DNA from: Kumtagia sp964244725
GTDB taxonomy: Bacteria > Pseudomonadota > Alphaproteobacteria > Rhizobiales > Rhizobiaceae
DNA: 64,000 bases
Assembly: GCA_964244725.1 (NCBI GenBank)
Contig: CAXTJQ010000001.1
Location: 248,001-312,000, forward strand
Direction: 5' to 3'
Position numbers and translations under genes: made by a program. Shown here in pieces: positions 50,701 through 59,771 of the stretch. Below the pieces are notes generated by a model. That model was not told the DNA's origin. It saw only the letters and a program-made list of their open reading frames with translations, and searched no databases. Numbering within the stretch: position 1 is the first letter of the stretch; every line of letters begins with the position of its first letter.

Positions 50701-52278
50701 GACGGCGTCTTGTTCGCGGGCGCGAATGCGGTCGGAACCATCACCGACACCGATCTCGCGGCCGGCAACGAAAGCCAGAACTTCACCGGCTTCGACAGTC
50801 TTTCGTTGACCAATTCGACGCTCCGCTTCAACGGCAACCAGACGATTCAGGCGTTGTCGCTGCTCGGCGGCTCGACCCTTTTCGTCAACGGAAACGTGAC
50901 GCTGGCCGGCACGAACACGCCGCTTGGCAATCTGAACGCGGTGAATTCGCTCATCGACCTGCGCAACGGCGCGCCGAGCGATGTATTGACACTTGGTGGA
51001 TTGGCGCTGAGCGGCACGACGATTCGCATCGATGTCGACCAGACCGCGGCGCTCGCCGACCGGATCATTTCGAGTGCGACGACCGTTGGGGCCGTCAACA
51101 CGATCGACATCCTGCTCGCTGGCACACCGGTCTTCACCGCGCCCGTCGATATTCCGATCCTCACGGGCCTCAATGGCGTCTCGCCCAACGCCTTTCTCGT
51201 GACCGGCGTCGCGGGCACCCCCTCGTCCCTGTTCGATTTCGCCTTGGCTGACAACGGCGCGGGCGATCTCGTGCTGCGCGCGACGCCGCGGACGGGATCG
51301 CCGTTGTCCGGCGTTATCGGCGCGGTCAACTCGCGCCCTGCCGATGTCGTCCTCGACACCGTCGACGACCTTGCCGGCCAAGCCTTGGTCAGCGCGCTCG
51401 GCCTTGCGAGCGGCGCCGCTACGCCGGTCAGCCCGGCCTTCGGCGTGTTCGCGGCCGGCAGCTTCGCCCGCACCGATCATGACGGCTTCGACATATCGAG
51501 CAGCCTGTCCTCAGGGCCCGGGCCGTCGTTCACCAGCGACGATTTCTCGGCGGCCCTCAGCCTGGATCTCGACGCGGCCAAGCAATTCCAGCTCGACAAG
51601 CAATACGGCCTCAACATCGGCGTCTATGGCGGCTATGCCTCGGCGGATGTCGATGTCGGCGAGTTTGCCGGCTTCGACAACCTCGGTTCGGCCAAGAACG
51701 AGAGCGGGCTCTTCGGCGCCTACGGCTTGTTCCGAAAGGACTACGATTATGTGCTGGTGTCCCTCACTGGCTTCTTGGGCAACACCGATGTCGCCAACGA
51801 CGTGCTGCGGTCGACGGGAGACTATGACACGGCCGGCTACGCCGTAACGGGTTCGATCGGCCACATTTTCAGGCTCTCCGATCGCGTCCGATTCGACCTG
51901 CGCGGCGGGCTGCTCGGGGCCGCGTTCAAGGGCGACGAGTTCACCGATTCGGCCGGCGTCGACTATGGCGAATCGAAGGTCTCATTCGGAGCCGTGAAGT
52001 TCGAGCCCGGCCTCTATGCCGATTTCAAGACCGAGGGCGGCATGGTCTTTAGCCCTTACACGCGGCTTAGCCTGCAGCAGCGTTTCGGCTACAAGAACGA
52101 GAGTTCGGTCGGCGGCATCGATTTCGACTTCGAGGATTCCGATTTCTCGGCCAGCCTTGCCGGCGGCTTCAACCTCAAGGCGACGCAACGCCTCACCTTC
52201 AGCTCCGAGATCAACGGCAAGGTTTCGTCCGACAGCAATCAAGTCGCCGGCAAGGCGGGGATCAAGGTCAGCTTCTGA
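47731..52278 (+). CDS. autotransporter with Gly/Asp-rich beta-helix passenger
   Basis: A 1,515-residue outer-membrane protein. The signal peptide ends near TSAYA (residue 31). Residues about 60-990 form irregular repeats of the type ISGGxIGGxVxGGxGDDxI, predicted to stack as a beta-helix. Residues about 990-1200 are a less repetitive stalk (QTIQALSLLGGSTLFVNGNVTL). The last about 290 residues (FGVFAAGSFARTDHDGFD to KAGIKVSF) form the autotransporter beta-barrel, ending in Phe as BAM substrates do. The GGxGDD turns resemble RTX calcium-binding nonapeptides, although RTX proteins use type I secretion. No adhesion motif or protease site is visible. It lies between the caspase-like gene and the T6SS arm and is probably separately transcribed. 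Confidence 0.88.
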   Translation: MISSKRAMQLAGVSALALVAVGVADPTSAYAACTATLNAAPDFVDVQCKAATGDPNYYLFGTKVLQPAATTPGPPTVVYNGEGDDIIVIDAGTFTNAAGSAVIPVASTFPGTELESRTADILTYGGADTLTLRGGNILGGLQTGDGDDQVLFDVPLDGDNPETISGGLDLGGGDDDLELNAGSVGAVVGGAGVDFVTIDGGSADTNVFLGADDDDFTLSSGSVGAQLSGDAGADKITIEGGSIGNVVSGDDGDDTITMYGGSVAGGVYGDGPFAGVGNDTIDISGGTVTLDVLGDGNGLDGDDKIAIRGAAGIGRDVSGDGGDDKISLADNATIGGILVGGDGADEIEIIGGTVDEVYGDAGLTGADGDDKITISGGQVIGSVFAGGGGDKVAISGTANIGVSTGQVDSVGLENGDDTFTMTGGALAGGVSGGAGVDTFLLTGGKIGDFVAGGAGNDIFDISGAVSIVNQVTAEDGDDRVSISGGSVGAFVDLGAGDNKFTMTGGTVVQYVLGGAGIDTISVGGGLIGDPAGAGAQGIVAGAGDDQIAVSGGTVADILAEDGNDMLALSGGAVDTVDSGIGNDSIGIGGTLIVTNQVQASDGDDDVTVSAGSVGTFVDLGSGANKYTMTGGSVGQSVLGGIGADIIAIGGGAIGGDVAGGDGDNILTVGGGTIAGNVTAGAGNDNVGISGAADIGGFLNAGAGLDTVVIGGGRIVSFVDLGAGSDAATISNGVVGGYIFGNLGDDAITVSGGTIGGDVDGGGDNDTIEVTNGSIGGSVSGGLGVDKATIGGGSVTGSVTSETIIISGGAIGGDVAGGTGGPNTTTISGGAIAGNVLPGAGDDTVRISGAADIGGFLNAGAGLDTVVIDGGRVVSFVDLGDGDDAFSMTNGLVGGNVGGGAGADTLALSGGTIGGAFNGGDGDDSLTVSGGTVNGNVDGGAGADKTTISGGVIAGGVSSETVSLFGGTIGGDITGISGNTLTIQSGSLDLRDGVLFAGANAVGTITDTDLAAGNESQNFTGFDSLSLTNSTLRFNGNQTIQALSLLGGSTLFVNGNVTLAGTNTPLGNLNAVNSLIDLRNGAPSDVLTLGGLALSGTTIRIDVDQTAALADRIISSATTVGAVNTIDILLAGTPVFTAPVDIPILTGLNGVSPNAFLVTGVAGTPSSLFDFALADNGAGDLVLRATPRTGSPLSGVIGAVNSRPADVVLDTVDDLAGQALVSALGLASGAATPVSPAFGVFAAGSFARTDHDGFDISSSLSSGPGPSFTSDDFSAALSLDLDAAKQFQLDKQYGLNIGVYGGYASADVDVGEFAGFDNLGSAKNESGLFGAYGLFRKDYDYVLVSLTGFLGNTDVANDVLRSTGDYDTAGYAVTGSIGHIFRLSDRVRFDLRGGLLGAAFKGDEFTDSAGVDYGESKVSFGAVKFEPGLYADFKTEGGMVFSPYTRLSLQQRFGYKNESSVGGIDFDFEDSDFSASLAGGFNLKATQRLTFSSEINGKVSSDSNQVAGKAGIKVSF
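49126..50330 (+). repeat. in-frame internal duplications in the autotransporter passenger
   Basis: Two long repeat pairs stand out over the background repeats. Thirty-eight identical bases occur at 49804-49841 and 50278-50315, offset 474 bases (158 codons), inside longer protein matches (AADIGGFLNAGAGLDTVVI in both). A second pair offset 378 bases (126 codons) links the segments near 49135 and 49513 (NQV, then VDLGAGDNKFTMTGG versus VDLGSGANKYTMTGG). Both offsets keep frame, pointing to unequal exchange that lengthens the helix. Confidence 0.8.
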
Positions 52279-52523
52279 GGCGGCGAAAGCCGGGGCGTTC
52301 GGCGGAGGCAGCCTCGCGAGTATCGCTGGGCGTTCGTCAAATTGTAAATCGGTGGCAACGGCTTTCACCGCAATGACTGCCGCTAGTGGCGTCACATGCC
52401 GTCTATTCAGTCGAAACGCTTTCTATCCGGTCGCCGTTCCCTTTCGTCAAGCATTGCACTACCATCGGCCGGGGCGGAGAAGATTTCTCGTGAACCGCAT
52501 CGTCATCGGAGTCTGACGGCCGG

Positions 52524-53855
52524 ATGTCATGGTATAGCAAGGTTGCCTGGTCGGAGGGCCTGTTCCTTCGCCAGCACCATTTCCAGCAAAGCGATCGCTA
52601 TTTCGAGCGTCTTCTCGAAAACCGGGTCCGCCAGCTCGGGGGTTATCCGTGGGGCTTCGCGCAGGTTGAAATCGACCGCGACCTCGCCCAGCAGAACAAG
52701 TTCGCGCTGCGTCGCGCGAGTGGCATATTCCAGGACGGGACGCCTTTCGACATGCCCGGCTCGGCGCCGCTGCCCGCGCCGATCGACGTGCCGTCCGGCG
52801 TCGACAAGCAGACGGTTTGGCTCGTCTTGCCGTCTTCCGTCATCAACGGCCGCGAGGTCGACATGGCCGAGGGCGCGTCGGGCAGCCGCTATACCCGCGA
52901 CATCGAGACTGTCATCGATTCGTCGGTCGGCATGCATGTCGAGCAGGAAATCGAGGTCGCCCATCCGCGCCTGGCGTTCGAGATCAGGAAGACGCCGAAG
53001 CCCGGATTCCACTGTCTGCGCGTGGCGCGCATCCTCGAGGTGCGCGACAAGACCATCGTTTTCGACGAGACCTTCGCGCCGCCGGTAATCGCCACGCAGG
53101 CCCATCCGGTCGTCGCAGGCTGGATCGAGCGCGTCATTGGCTGGATGGATACCAAGCTCGAAACGCTGTCGCGCTACGCCGCCGATCCGAGTTCGGGCGG
53201 CGGTCTGCAAAGTTTCGACTATTTCACGTTGCAGATGCTCAATCGCGAAATCAACGTGGTCAAGCACATGCGCGGCTCGCAATTCGTGCACCCGGTGGAA
53301 CTTTATAAGGAATTGCTGCGCATCGCGGGCGAACTGTGGACGTTTTCGCCCAAGCGGCTCGCGCCGGAATATGCCGACTACGACCAGGATGCGCTCGATA
53401 CGACATTCGAGCCGCTTCTGTCCGACATCCAGCGCCTGCTCAGCCTTGACATCGGCCGCGCGATCCGGCTCAACCTCGTCGAGAAGGCCCCGAACGCCTT
53501 CGTCGCCACAGTGCCGGATCGCAACCTGTTTCGCAACGCGACGTTCGTCGTCGAGGTGGCCGCAAGCAAGCCCCTGTCGCAAATCCAGCAGCAATTTCCG
53601 GCTCTTTGCAAGGTCGGGCCGAACACCAAGATGAACGAGATCGTGCAGACCCATCTGCCCGGCATCGAACTGGTGCATATGCCGACCCCGCCGCGGCAGA
53701 TCAGGTCTGTCTCCGACCACGTCTATTTCTATCTCGACAAATCCTCCATGCTGTGGCCCGAATTCAGCGTGGCGAGCGGCATGGGCCTGCATTTTGCTGG
53801 CGATTGGCCGGGCCTCGTTCTCGATCTCTGGGCGATTTCGGAAGAGCGGCGATGA
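52524..53855 (+). CDS. tssK: type VI secretion baseplate subunit TssK
   Basis: A 443-residue T6SS baseplate protein linking the baseplate to the TssJLM membrane complex. Family start VAWSEGLFLRQHHFQQSDRYFERLL, then PWGFAQVEID, PELYKELL-like VELYKELLRIAGELWTF, and the C-terminal RQIRSVSDHVYFYLDKSSMLWPE. ATG 52524 has a weak ribosome site. The 245 bases before it hold no gene. The stop overlaps the tssL start (ATGA). First gene of the T6SS run here. Confidence 0.93.
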   Translation: MSWYSKVAWSEGLFLRQHHFQQSDRYFERLLENRVRQLGGYPWGFAQVEIDRDLAQQNKFALRRASGIFQDGTPFDMPGSAPLPAPIDVPSGVDKQTVWLVLPSSVINGREVDMAEGASGSRYTRDIETVIDSSVGMHVEQEIEVAHPRLAFEIRKTPKPGFHCLRVARILEVRDKTIVFDETFAPPVIATQAHPVVAGWIERVIGWMDTKLETLSRYAADPSSGGGLQSFDYFTLQMLNREINVVKHMRGSQFVHPVELYKELLRIAGELWTFSPKRLAPEYADYDQDALDTTFEPLLSDIQRLLSLDIGRAIRLNLVEKAPNAFVATVPDRNLFRNATFVVEVAASKPLSQIQQQFPALCKVGPNTKMNEIVQTHLPGIELVHMPTPPRQIRSVSDHVYFYLDKSSMLWPEFSVASGMGLHFAGDWPGLVLDLWAISEERR

Positions 53856-55453
53856 GCGGCAAGGACGATCCGTTCGGTTCGGGCGGCAAGACCGTCATCC
53901 GTCCCAATCCGGCCGGCCGGCCTCGCTCGGAGCCGGGTCGCCCGAATCCCGGGTTGGATGCCGACGGCGCCGGGCAGCCCTCGAATGCGACGGTGATCGG
54001 ATCGCCGATGCCGCAATCGCCGCGCGGGCCGGCTCCCTATCCCTACCCGCCGCAACAGCGCCCCTATTCGCCGCCGGGCGTCGCCGCCTATTCGCCGATG
54101 CCCGCTCAGAACGACGCCGCCAAATACGGCATGCCGGGCCACGACGATTGGATGAAATCGGGCAGCGGCAATGCCTTCTTCCCTTCCGCGCCACAGCCGG
54201 CGGCGGCGCAGAGCGCTGAGAAGATCCCACTCGAGGTTGCGCTGAATGCGCGCGACGGCGGTGAATATTCGGCCTCCAACCCCATCACGGCCGCCGCCGC
54301 GCCACTGCTCATCCTGCTCGGGCGCCTGCGCCTGATGATCATCGACATGCAGGCCGTGCCGCTGATGAACCATGTCGCGCAGTCGATCCGCGATTTCGAG
54401 CGCAGGGTCGGCGAAGCCGGGGTGGGGCAGGACGACGCGATGGTCGCCAAATACGCGCTGTGCGGCACGGCCGACGACATCGTCCAGAATCTGCCGGGAA
54501 CCGACCGCCACGTCTGGATGCAATATTCGATGCTGGCGCAGTTCTTCCAGGTCCGCACCTCGGGCGTCGGCTTTTTCGAGGAACTGCGCAAAATCCTCGC
54601 CAACCCTGCGCCACGCTATGACCTTCTCGAACTGATGCATGCCTGCCTGTCGCTCGGCTTCGAGGGGCAGTACCGAGGCGCCGCAGGCGGCGACGTCGAA
54701 CTGGCCCGCTGGCGCCGCGATGTCTACCAGACCTTGCGCCAGCTACGGACGCGCAACGACGACGACATCTCCCCGCACTGGCGCGGGATGACCAAACTCC
54801 TGCGCAACATCGGCGCGACGGTGCCCGTCTGGGTCATCGGCGGCGTCGGCGGCGCGCTGCTGGTCGGCGTGTATTTCCTCCTCCGCTTCATCATCAGCAA
54901 TGACGGCGACGCGCTGGCGGCGCGGCTGATCGCGCTCAATCCGGCGGGCCCCGTAACGATCGAGCGGGCGGCGTTCGTGCCTTTCAAGGGACCGGACGTT
55001 GTCAATACAACGCAGCTTCAGCGCATCCGTGGCAAGCTCGCCGGGGACATCGCGGCCGGTGGCCTCGACGTGAAGAGCGTCGGCGACACCATCGTGGTGG
55101 AGGTCAGCAACCTGCTGCTGTTCGATTCCGGCAAGGCCGACGTGAAGAAGGCGTTCGAGCCCATCGCCGCCCATATCGCGGCGGCCCTGGATAAGGAGCC
55201 CGGACCGATCAACGTCGTCGGCCATACCGACAACGTCAAGCCGAAGGTGTCGAGCCCGTTCAAGTCGAACTTCGATCTCTCGATGGCGCGCGCCAAGGCC
55301 GTCGAGAAGGTGCTTGCGGCCGGGCTGGCCGACGCGGCGCGCGTCAGCGTCGACGGACGCGGCGAGGACGAACCGATCGGCGACAACAAAACGCCGCAAG
55401 GGCGTGCTTTGAACAGGCGGGTGGAAGTGTCGATCCCCCGCGCGCCGGAGTAG
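53852..55453 (+). CDS. tssL: type VI secretion protein TssL with C-terminal OmpA domain
   Basis: A 533-residue protein. The first about 130 residues are a Pro/Gly-rich extension (PYPYPPQQRPYSPPG). The IcmH/DotU domain runs about 145-320 (NPITAAAAPLLILLGRLR, KYALCGTADDIV, FFEELRKILA, ACLSLGFEGQYRG). A transmembrane helix lies at about 326-348. The C-terminal OmpA-like domain (FDSGKADVKKAF, VVGHTDNVKPK, GEDEPIGDNKTPQGRALNRRVE) should bind peptidoglycan, anchoring the T6SS membrane complex. This evolved TssL form is common in rhizobial imp loci. Confidence 0.93.
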   Translation: MSGKDDPFGSGGKTVIRPNPAGRPRSEPGRPNPGLDADGAGQPSNATVIGSPMPQSPRGPAPYPYPPQQRPYSPPGVAAYSPMPAQNDAAKYGMPGHDDWMKSGSGNAFFPSAPQPAAAQSAEKIPLEVALNARDGGEYSASNPITAAAAPLLILLGRLRLMIIDMQAVPLMNHVAQSIRDFERRVGEAGVGQDDAMVAKYALCGTADDIVQNLPGTDRHVWMQYSMLAQFFQVRTSGVGFFEELRKILANPAPRYDLLELMHACLSLGFEGQYRGAAGGDVELARWRRDVYQTLRQLRTRNDDDISPHWRGMTKLLRNIGATVPVWVIGGVGGALLVGVYFLLRFIISNDGDALAARLIALNPAGPVTIERAAFVPFKGPDVVNTTQLQRIRGKLAGDIAAGGLDVKSVGDTIVVEVSNLLLFDSGKADVKKAFEPIAAHIAAALDKEPGPINVVGHTDNVKPKVSSPFKSNFDLSMARAKAVEKVLAAGLADAARVSVDGRGEDEPIGDNKTPQGRALNRRVEVSIPRAPE

Positions 55454-55494
55454 GCCGTGCATCGGGAGACACGCTGGCGGGGCGGGGCGGCGCG

Positions 55495-58400
55495 ATGAGG
55501 CGATGGCTTTTGATCGGCGCGGTCGTGGTCGGGCTGCTTTCGTTTGCGGCGATCGTTTGGTTCGCCGCGCCGCTGATCGGCTACGCCGAGACGCATCCGT
55601 TCGAGTCGATCTGGGTACGCCTGCCGATCATCTTGATCGTCTTCGCCGTCGTCGGCGGCATCTACGGTTTCCGCTGGTGGCGCAAGCGCCGCGCCGCCAG
55701 GGCGCTGCAGGCGGCGCTTACCGAGAACGCCGGCAACGAGGGCGACGGCAAGGTCCTCAACGAGCGCATGACCGAGGCGCTGGAAACGCTTAAGCGCTCC
55801 AGCGGCAGGAGCAACTACCTCTACGACCTGCCCTGGTACATCATCATCGGCCCGCCCGGCGCGGGCAAGACCACGGCGCTCGTCAATTCCGGCCTCAAAT
55901 TTCCGCTGGCCGGCGCCGATGGCGGCAAGGCGGTCGCCGGCGCCGGCGGCACGCGCTATTGCGACTGGTGGTTCACCGAGGACGCCGTGCTGATCGACAC
56001 GGCCGGCCGCTACACCACGCAGGATTCCGACAGCGAGGCGGACCGGAAGAGCTGGCTCTCCTTCCTGTCGCTGTTGAAGTCGCAGCGCGCCAAGCAGCCA
56101 ATCAATGGCGTGATCCTGGCGATCAGCCTCGAAGACCTGATGAAGATGGACCCAAAGGAGATCGACGAACATGCGGTAGCGATCCGCAAGCGTCTGCTGG
56201 AACTGCATCAGCAGCTCAAGATCGACTTTCCGGTCTATGCTCTGTTCACCAAGGCCGACCTGATCGCCGGCTTCGCCGAATATTTCGGCAATTTCACCGA
56301 GTCGCGCCGCCGCAAGGTCTGGGGCGCGACCTTCCAGACCGAAGATCGCAAGCAGAACATGGTCGGCGAGGCGCCCGGCGAGTTCGACCTGCTCGTGCGC
56401 CGCCTGACCGAAGAGGAGGCCGACCGCCTGCACGAGGAGCCGGACCCTATATCGCGCATCGCGATCTTCGGCTTTCCGGCGCAGTTCGCGCTCCTAAAGA
56501 CGCGGGTCGCCGACCTGCTTAACCGGGTGTTCGAGCCGACTCGCTACCAGGTCAACGCGAATCTGCGCGGCTTCTATTTCTCGTCCGGTACGCAGGAAGG
56601 CACGCCGATCGACCAGGTGCTCGGCTCGATCGGCCGCAGCTTCGGCGAGACGGCTCAGGCCGCGCAGTTGTCGGGACGTGGCAAGAGTTTCTTTCTCCAC
56701 GACCTGCTGCGGCAGGTGATCTTCGCGGAGGCCGGCTGGGTCTCGCGCGACATGGGCGCGGTGCGCCGCGCGGCGATTCTGCGCTACGGCGCGCTGGCCG
56801 CGGTCGCGACCGTATCGCTGGCGCTGCTCGGCGCATGGGGCTGGAGCTTCTCCACCAACAAGAGCCTCATCGCGGCGACCGACAGCGCCGCCGACCAGTA
56901 CCGCGTCAAGGCGGAGGACGAGTTGAAGAAGCCGACGGTGTCGGATGTCGAACTGGCGGGCGTTTCGGATGTCCTCGGCATCCTGCGCACCATGCCGGTC
57001 GGCTACGATAATCGCGACGTTTCAACCCCGGTCGAGGAGACGTTCGGTCTGGCGCAGCGCGGCCGGCTCGTGTCCGCGGCGTCGACGACCTATCGCCAGG
57101 CGCTCGAGCGGATGTTCCGCTCGCGCCTGATCCTGCGCCTCGAGCGCCAGATCGAAGCCGACATGAACGATCCGGCGACGCTCTACGAGGTGCTGAAGGT
57201 CTATCTTATGCTCGGCGGCAAGGCGCCGACGGTCGACAGGCAATTCGTCGAGGACTGGATGCGAACCGACTGGGAAACCCAGGAATATCCCGGGCCCACC
57301 AATAGGATGCTGCGCGAAAATCTGGTGCTTCATTTGCGCGCCATGCTCGATCTCGGCGCGTCGCACTCGCCCACCTTCGACCTCAACGGGCCGCTGGTCG
57401 AATCCGCGCAACGCTCGCTGGCGCGCATGAACATGGCCGACCGCGCCTATGTGCTGATGACCAGCGCCGCCAAATCGGCGCCGATCGAGAGTTTTTCCGT
57501 CGCCAATCGCGGCGGACCGGATGCGGCTCTCGTTTTCGAGACGGTCGACGGTACGGAGCTCGACCAGCTCGTCATACCGGGATTGTTCACCTATGCCGGC
57601 TTTCACGACTTCTTCATTCCAGAGCTCGCCGCCGTCGCCGAGAAGATCGACGACGAAAAATGGGTGATGGGCGAACTCGCCGAGCAGAAGGGCATAGAAG
57701 AGCAGTTCAGCCAATTGGGACCGGCGTTGATCGGACGCTACGGCAAGGATTTCATCGATATCTGGACCAGGATGCTCGACAATCTGCGGTTCAAGTCCAT
57801 GTCGGCCGACAAGCCGCAATACCTGGCCCTCTCGGCAGCCTCTTCGCCCAATTCGCCGATCCGCCAATTGTTCGAGGCAGTCGCCGCCGAGACGCAGCTT
57901 ACGCGCGACCAGCAGGAGGTCGCGACCGCCGACCTGACGAAGATCGACCCCAACGATGCCGGCGGCGTCGCCAAGGAAGCAGGCAACCTCATCGCCAGCC
58001 GCATCGCCGACCGCACCACTGGCCTCAAGCGCATCGGCATCGACCTCGCCATCCGCAAATCGCAGGCGCGGGCGGGCGATCTGCCCGGCGCGAGCGCCAA
58101 GCAGATCCCGGGCGCCGACATCGAGGCGCAGTTCCGGCCCTTCCACGAACTCGTCAACGGCGACCCGGGCAAACGGCCGATCGACGCGGTGATCCAGAAT
58201 TTCTACGAGGTTTACCAGAGCCTGGTGCTGGCCGCGACCAATCCGTCGCAGGCCGACCGCGCCAACGCCAACATGCAGATTCAGGTCGTCAATCTGCGCG
58301 CCAACGCTTCGCGGCTGCCGAGGCCGGTGGCGCGCATGGTCAACGCCGCCGTCGACGACTTCGAGGGCGATGCGGCGAACAATTCGCTGGCCCAGCTCAA

Positions 58401-59088
58401 CCAGATGCTCAACAGCACGGTGACCCAGTCCTGCGCCTCGGTCGTGGCCAACCGCTATCCCTTCGCCAAGGACAGCGAACGCGATGTCCCGATGCAGGAT
58501 TTCGCCAAACTCTTCGCGCCCAACGGCGTCATCGACCGCTTCTTCGCCCAGAACCTCGCGCCGATGACCGACATGTCCGGCAAGGACTGGGTCTGGAAGG
58601 AGGATACGGCTTTGGGTCGCGGCCTGTCGAAGGCGACCCTGAAGGAATTCCAGCGCGCTGCCGAAATCCGCGACGCCTTCTTCCCGCAAGGCGGCGTGAT
58701 GCCGGCCGTGAGCCTCTCGGTGACGCCGTTCTCGCTCAACGGCGAGGCAGACATCGCGCTGCTCAACGTCAACGGCCAGGTCGTGCAGAGCCTCCAGACC
58801 GGCGGGTTGCCGGTGGCGATGCAATGGCCGGGCAGCATGGCCGGCGGCACCGTGAGCATCACGCTCAGCCCCGACATTCCGGGCCGCGCGTCGGCCGTCG
58901 TCACCGAGGGGCCCTGGGCGTTCATGCGGCTGCTCGAATATGGATCGGTGTCGCAGACCGCGGACGGCATGCGCGCGCGTTTCGTGGTCGGCGGCCGCGA
59001 CGTCGCCTACACGATGACGGTCGGCTCGACCTCGAACCCGTTCTTTCTCGCCGCCCTGTCGCAATTCTCCTGCCCGGCCGGACTCTAG
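55495..59088 (+). CDS. tssM: type VI secretion membrane subunit TssM (IcmF)
   Basis: A 1,197-residue inner-membrane protein of the TssJLM trans-envelope complex. Two N-terminal transmembrane helices (about 4-30 and 42-60) and a third near 424-446 (YGALAAVATVSLALLGAWGWSF). Between them lies a cytoplasmic NTPase-like domain with Walker A GPPGAGKT at 119-126 and LIDTAGRYTTQD as the Walker B/switch region. The large periplasmic part carries the IcmF-related and DUF1215/C-terminal domains (LSVTPFSLNGEADIALLNVNGQ). The lipoprotein TssJ is not encoded here. Confidence 0.93.
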   Translation: MRRWLLIGAVVVGLLSFAAIVWFAAPLIGYAETHPFESIWVRLPIILIVFAVVGGIYGFRWWRKRRAARALQAALTENAGNEGDGKVLNERMTEALETLKRSSGRSNYLYDLPWYIIIGPPGAGKTTALVNSGLKFPLAGADGGKAVAGAGGTRYCDWWFTEDAVLIDTAGRYTTQDSDSEADRKSWLSFLSLLKSQRAKQPINGVILAISLEDLMKMDPKEIDEHAVAIRKRLLELHQQLKIDFPVYALFTKADLIAGFAEYFGNFTESRRRKVWGATFQTEDRKQNMVGEAPGEFDLLVRRLTEEEADRLHEEPDPISRIAIFGFPAQFALLKTRVADLLNRVFEPTRYQVNANLRGFYFSSGTQEGTPIDQVLGSIGRSFGETAQAAQLSGRGKSFFLHDLLRQVIFAEAGWVSRDMGAVRRAAILRYGALAAVATVSLALLGAWGWSFSTNKSLIAATDSAADQYRVKAEDELKKPTVSDVELAGVSDVLGILRTMPVGYDNRDVSTPVEETFGLAQRGRLVSAASTTYRQALERMFRSRLILRLERQIEADMNDPATLYEVLKVYLMLGGKAPTVDRQFVEDWMRTDWETQEYPGPTNRMLRENLVLHLRAMLDLGASHSPTFDLNGPLVESAQRSLARMNMADRAYVLMTSAAKSAPIESFSVANRGGPDAALVFETVDGTELDQLVIPGLFTYAGFHDFFIPELAAVAEKIDDEKWVMGELAEQKGIEEQFSQLGPALIGRYGKDFIDIWTRMLDNLRFKSMSADKPQYLALSAASSPNSPIRQLFEAVAAETQLTRDQQEVATADLTKIDPNDAGGVAKEAGNLIASRIADRTTGLKRIGIDLAIRKSQARAGDLPGASAKQIPGADIEAQFRPFHELVNGDPGKRPIDAVIQNFYEVYQSLVLAATNPSQADRANANMQIQVVNLRANASRLPRPVARMVNAAVDDFEGDAANNSLAQLNQMLNSTVTQSCASVVANRYPFAKDSERDVPMQDFAKLFAPNGVIDRFFAQNLAPMTDMSGKDWVWKEDTALGRGLSKATLKEFQRAAEIRDAFFPQGGVMPAVSLSVTPFSLNGEADIALLNVNGQVVQSLQTGGLPVAMQWPGSMAGGTVSITLSPDIPGRASAVVTEGPWAFMRLLEYGSVSQTADGMRARFVVGGRDVAYTMTVGSTSNPFFLAALSQFSCPAGL

Positions 59089-59092
59089 CGGC

Positions 59093-59761
59093 ATGGGCTT
59101 CGGGCTGTTCGGAAAACTGCCGCAGAAGCGCGACTTCATCTCGCACGGCATCGCCAGCGACATCCTCTCGCCGCTCGAGACCTGGCTCCAGACCGCCCTG
59201 GCGGCAAGCCGGAGCGAACTCGGCCACCAATGGCAGGAGGCCTATCTCGTCGCTCCGATCTGGCGGCTATGGATCGGCGCGGACATATTCGGCGTCAATT
59301 GCCTCGGATCGCTGATGCCCTCGGTCGACGGCATCGGCCGGTTTTTCCCGCTGCTCGCGCTCTACGTTTGCGAACCGGGCGAACGGCTGCCGCCCCCCGC
59401 CTACGCGCCGCAGGACAGATGGTTCGGTCTTGTCGAGGAGCGGCTCCTGGGCGTTCTCGAGGAGGGCGCGGCGCCGGCGGTCGACACGATCCTTGAGGGG
59501 TTGGCGTCGCCGGCGCTGGATAAGACCACGGGCGATCGACCCGGCCGGGCGTTCAAGGGCGGCGTGCTGTGGCGCGGTGACGGCGAAATGAATACGGCAA
59601 GCCTGCTGGCCGCCACGTTCGACGATGATTTCCGACAGATCGCGCAGAGCCGCAGCTACTGGTGGGCGCCCGCGCTTGACAGCCGCCCGGCGCTCATGCA
59701 CGCGAAAACCGGTCTGCCCGATCCGTATTTCCACACGTTCATGATAAGGTTGACCGCCTGA
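59093..59761 (+). CDS. tagF: type VI secretion-associated protein TagF (ImpM)
   Basis: A 222-residue TagF domain: FGLFGKLPQKRDFISHGIA at the N-terminus is diagnostic, followed by WLQTALAASR, LMPSVDGIGRFFPLLAL and the C-terminal YWWAPA. In Pseudomonas TagF represses T6SS firing post-translationally, opposing the kinase pathway. Here it lies 4 bases after tssM and just before the phosphatase/kinase pair, fitting a local regulatory module. Confidence 0.92.
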   Translation: MGFGLFGKLPQKRDFISHGIASDILSPLETWLQTALAASRSELGHQWQEAYLVAPIWRLWIGADIFGVNCLGSLMPSVDGIGRFFPLLALYVCEPGERLPPPAYAPQDRWFGLVEERLLGVLEEGAAPAVDTILEGLASPALDKTTGDRPGRAFKGGVLWRGDGEMNTASLLAATFDDDFRQIAQSRSYWWAPALDSRPALMHAKTGLPDPYFHTFMIRLTA

Positions 59762-59771
59762 ACCCGGATTC

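Noticed and set aside
48801..50837. 678-codon antisense frame, very rich in Pro/Ser/Ala, inside the autotransporter gene
   Set aside because: It mirrors the Gly/Asp repeat codons of the plus-strand gene; composition is low-complexity, with no domain, no ribosome site and no family similarity.
52353..52367. Sigma-54 promoter before tssK (TGGCAACGG then TTTCA)
   Set aside because: The -12 element lacks the required GC of TTGCW, so it is too far from consensus to claim.
57022..59163. 713-codon frame antisense to tssM
   Set aside because: Antisense shadow of a conserved gene with Arg/Gly/Asp-biased composition and no motif.
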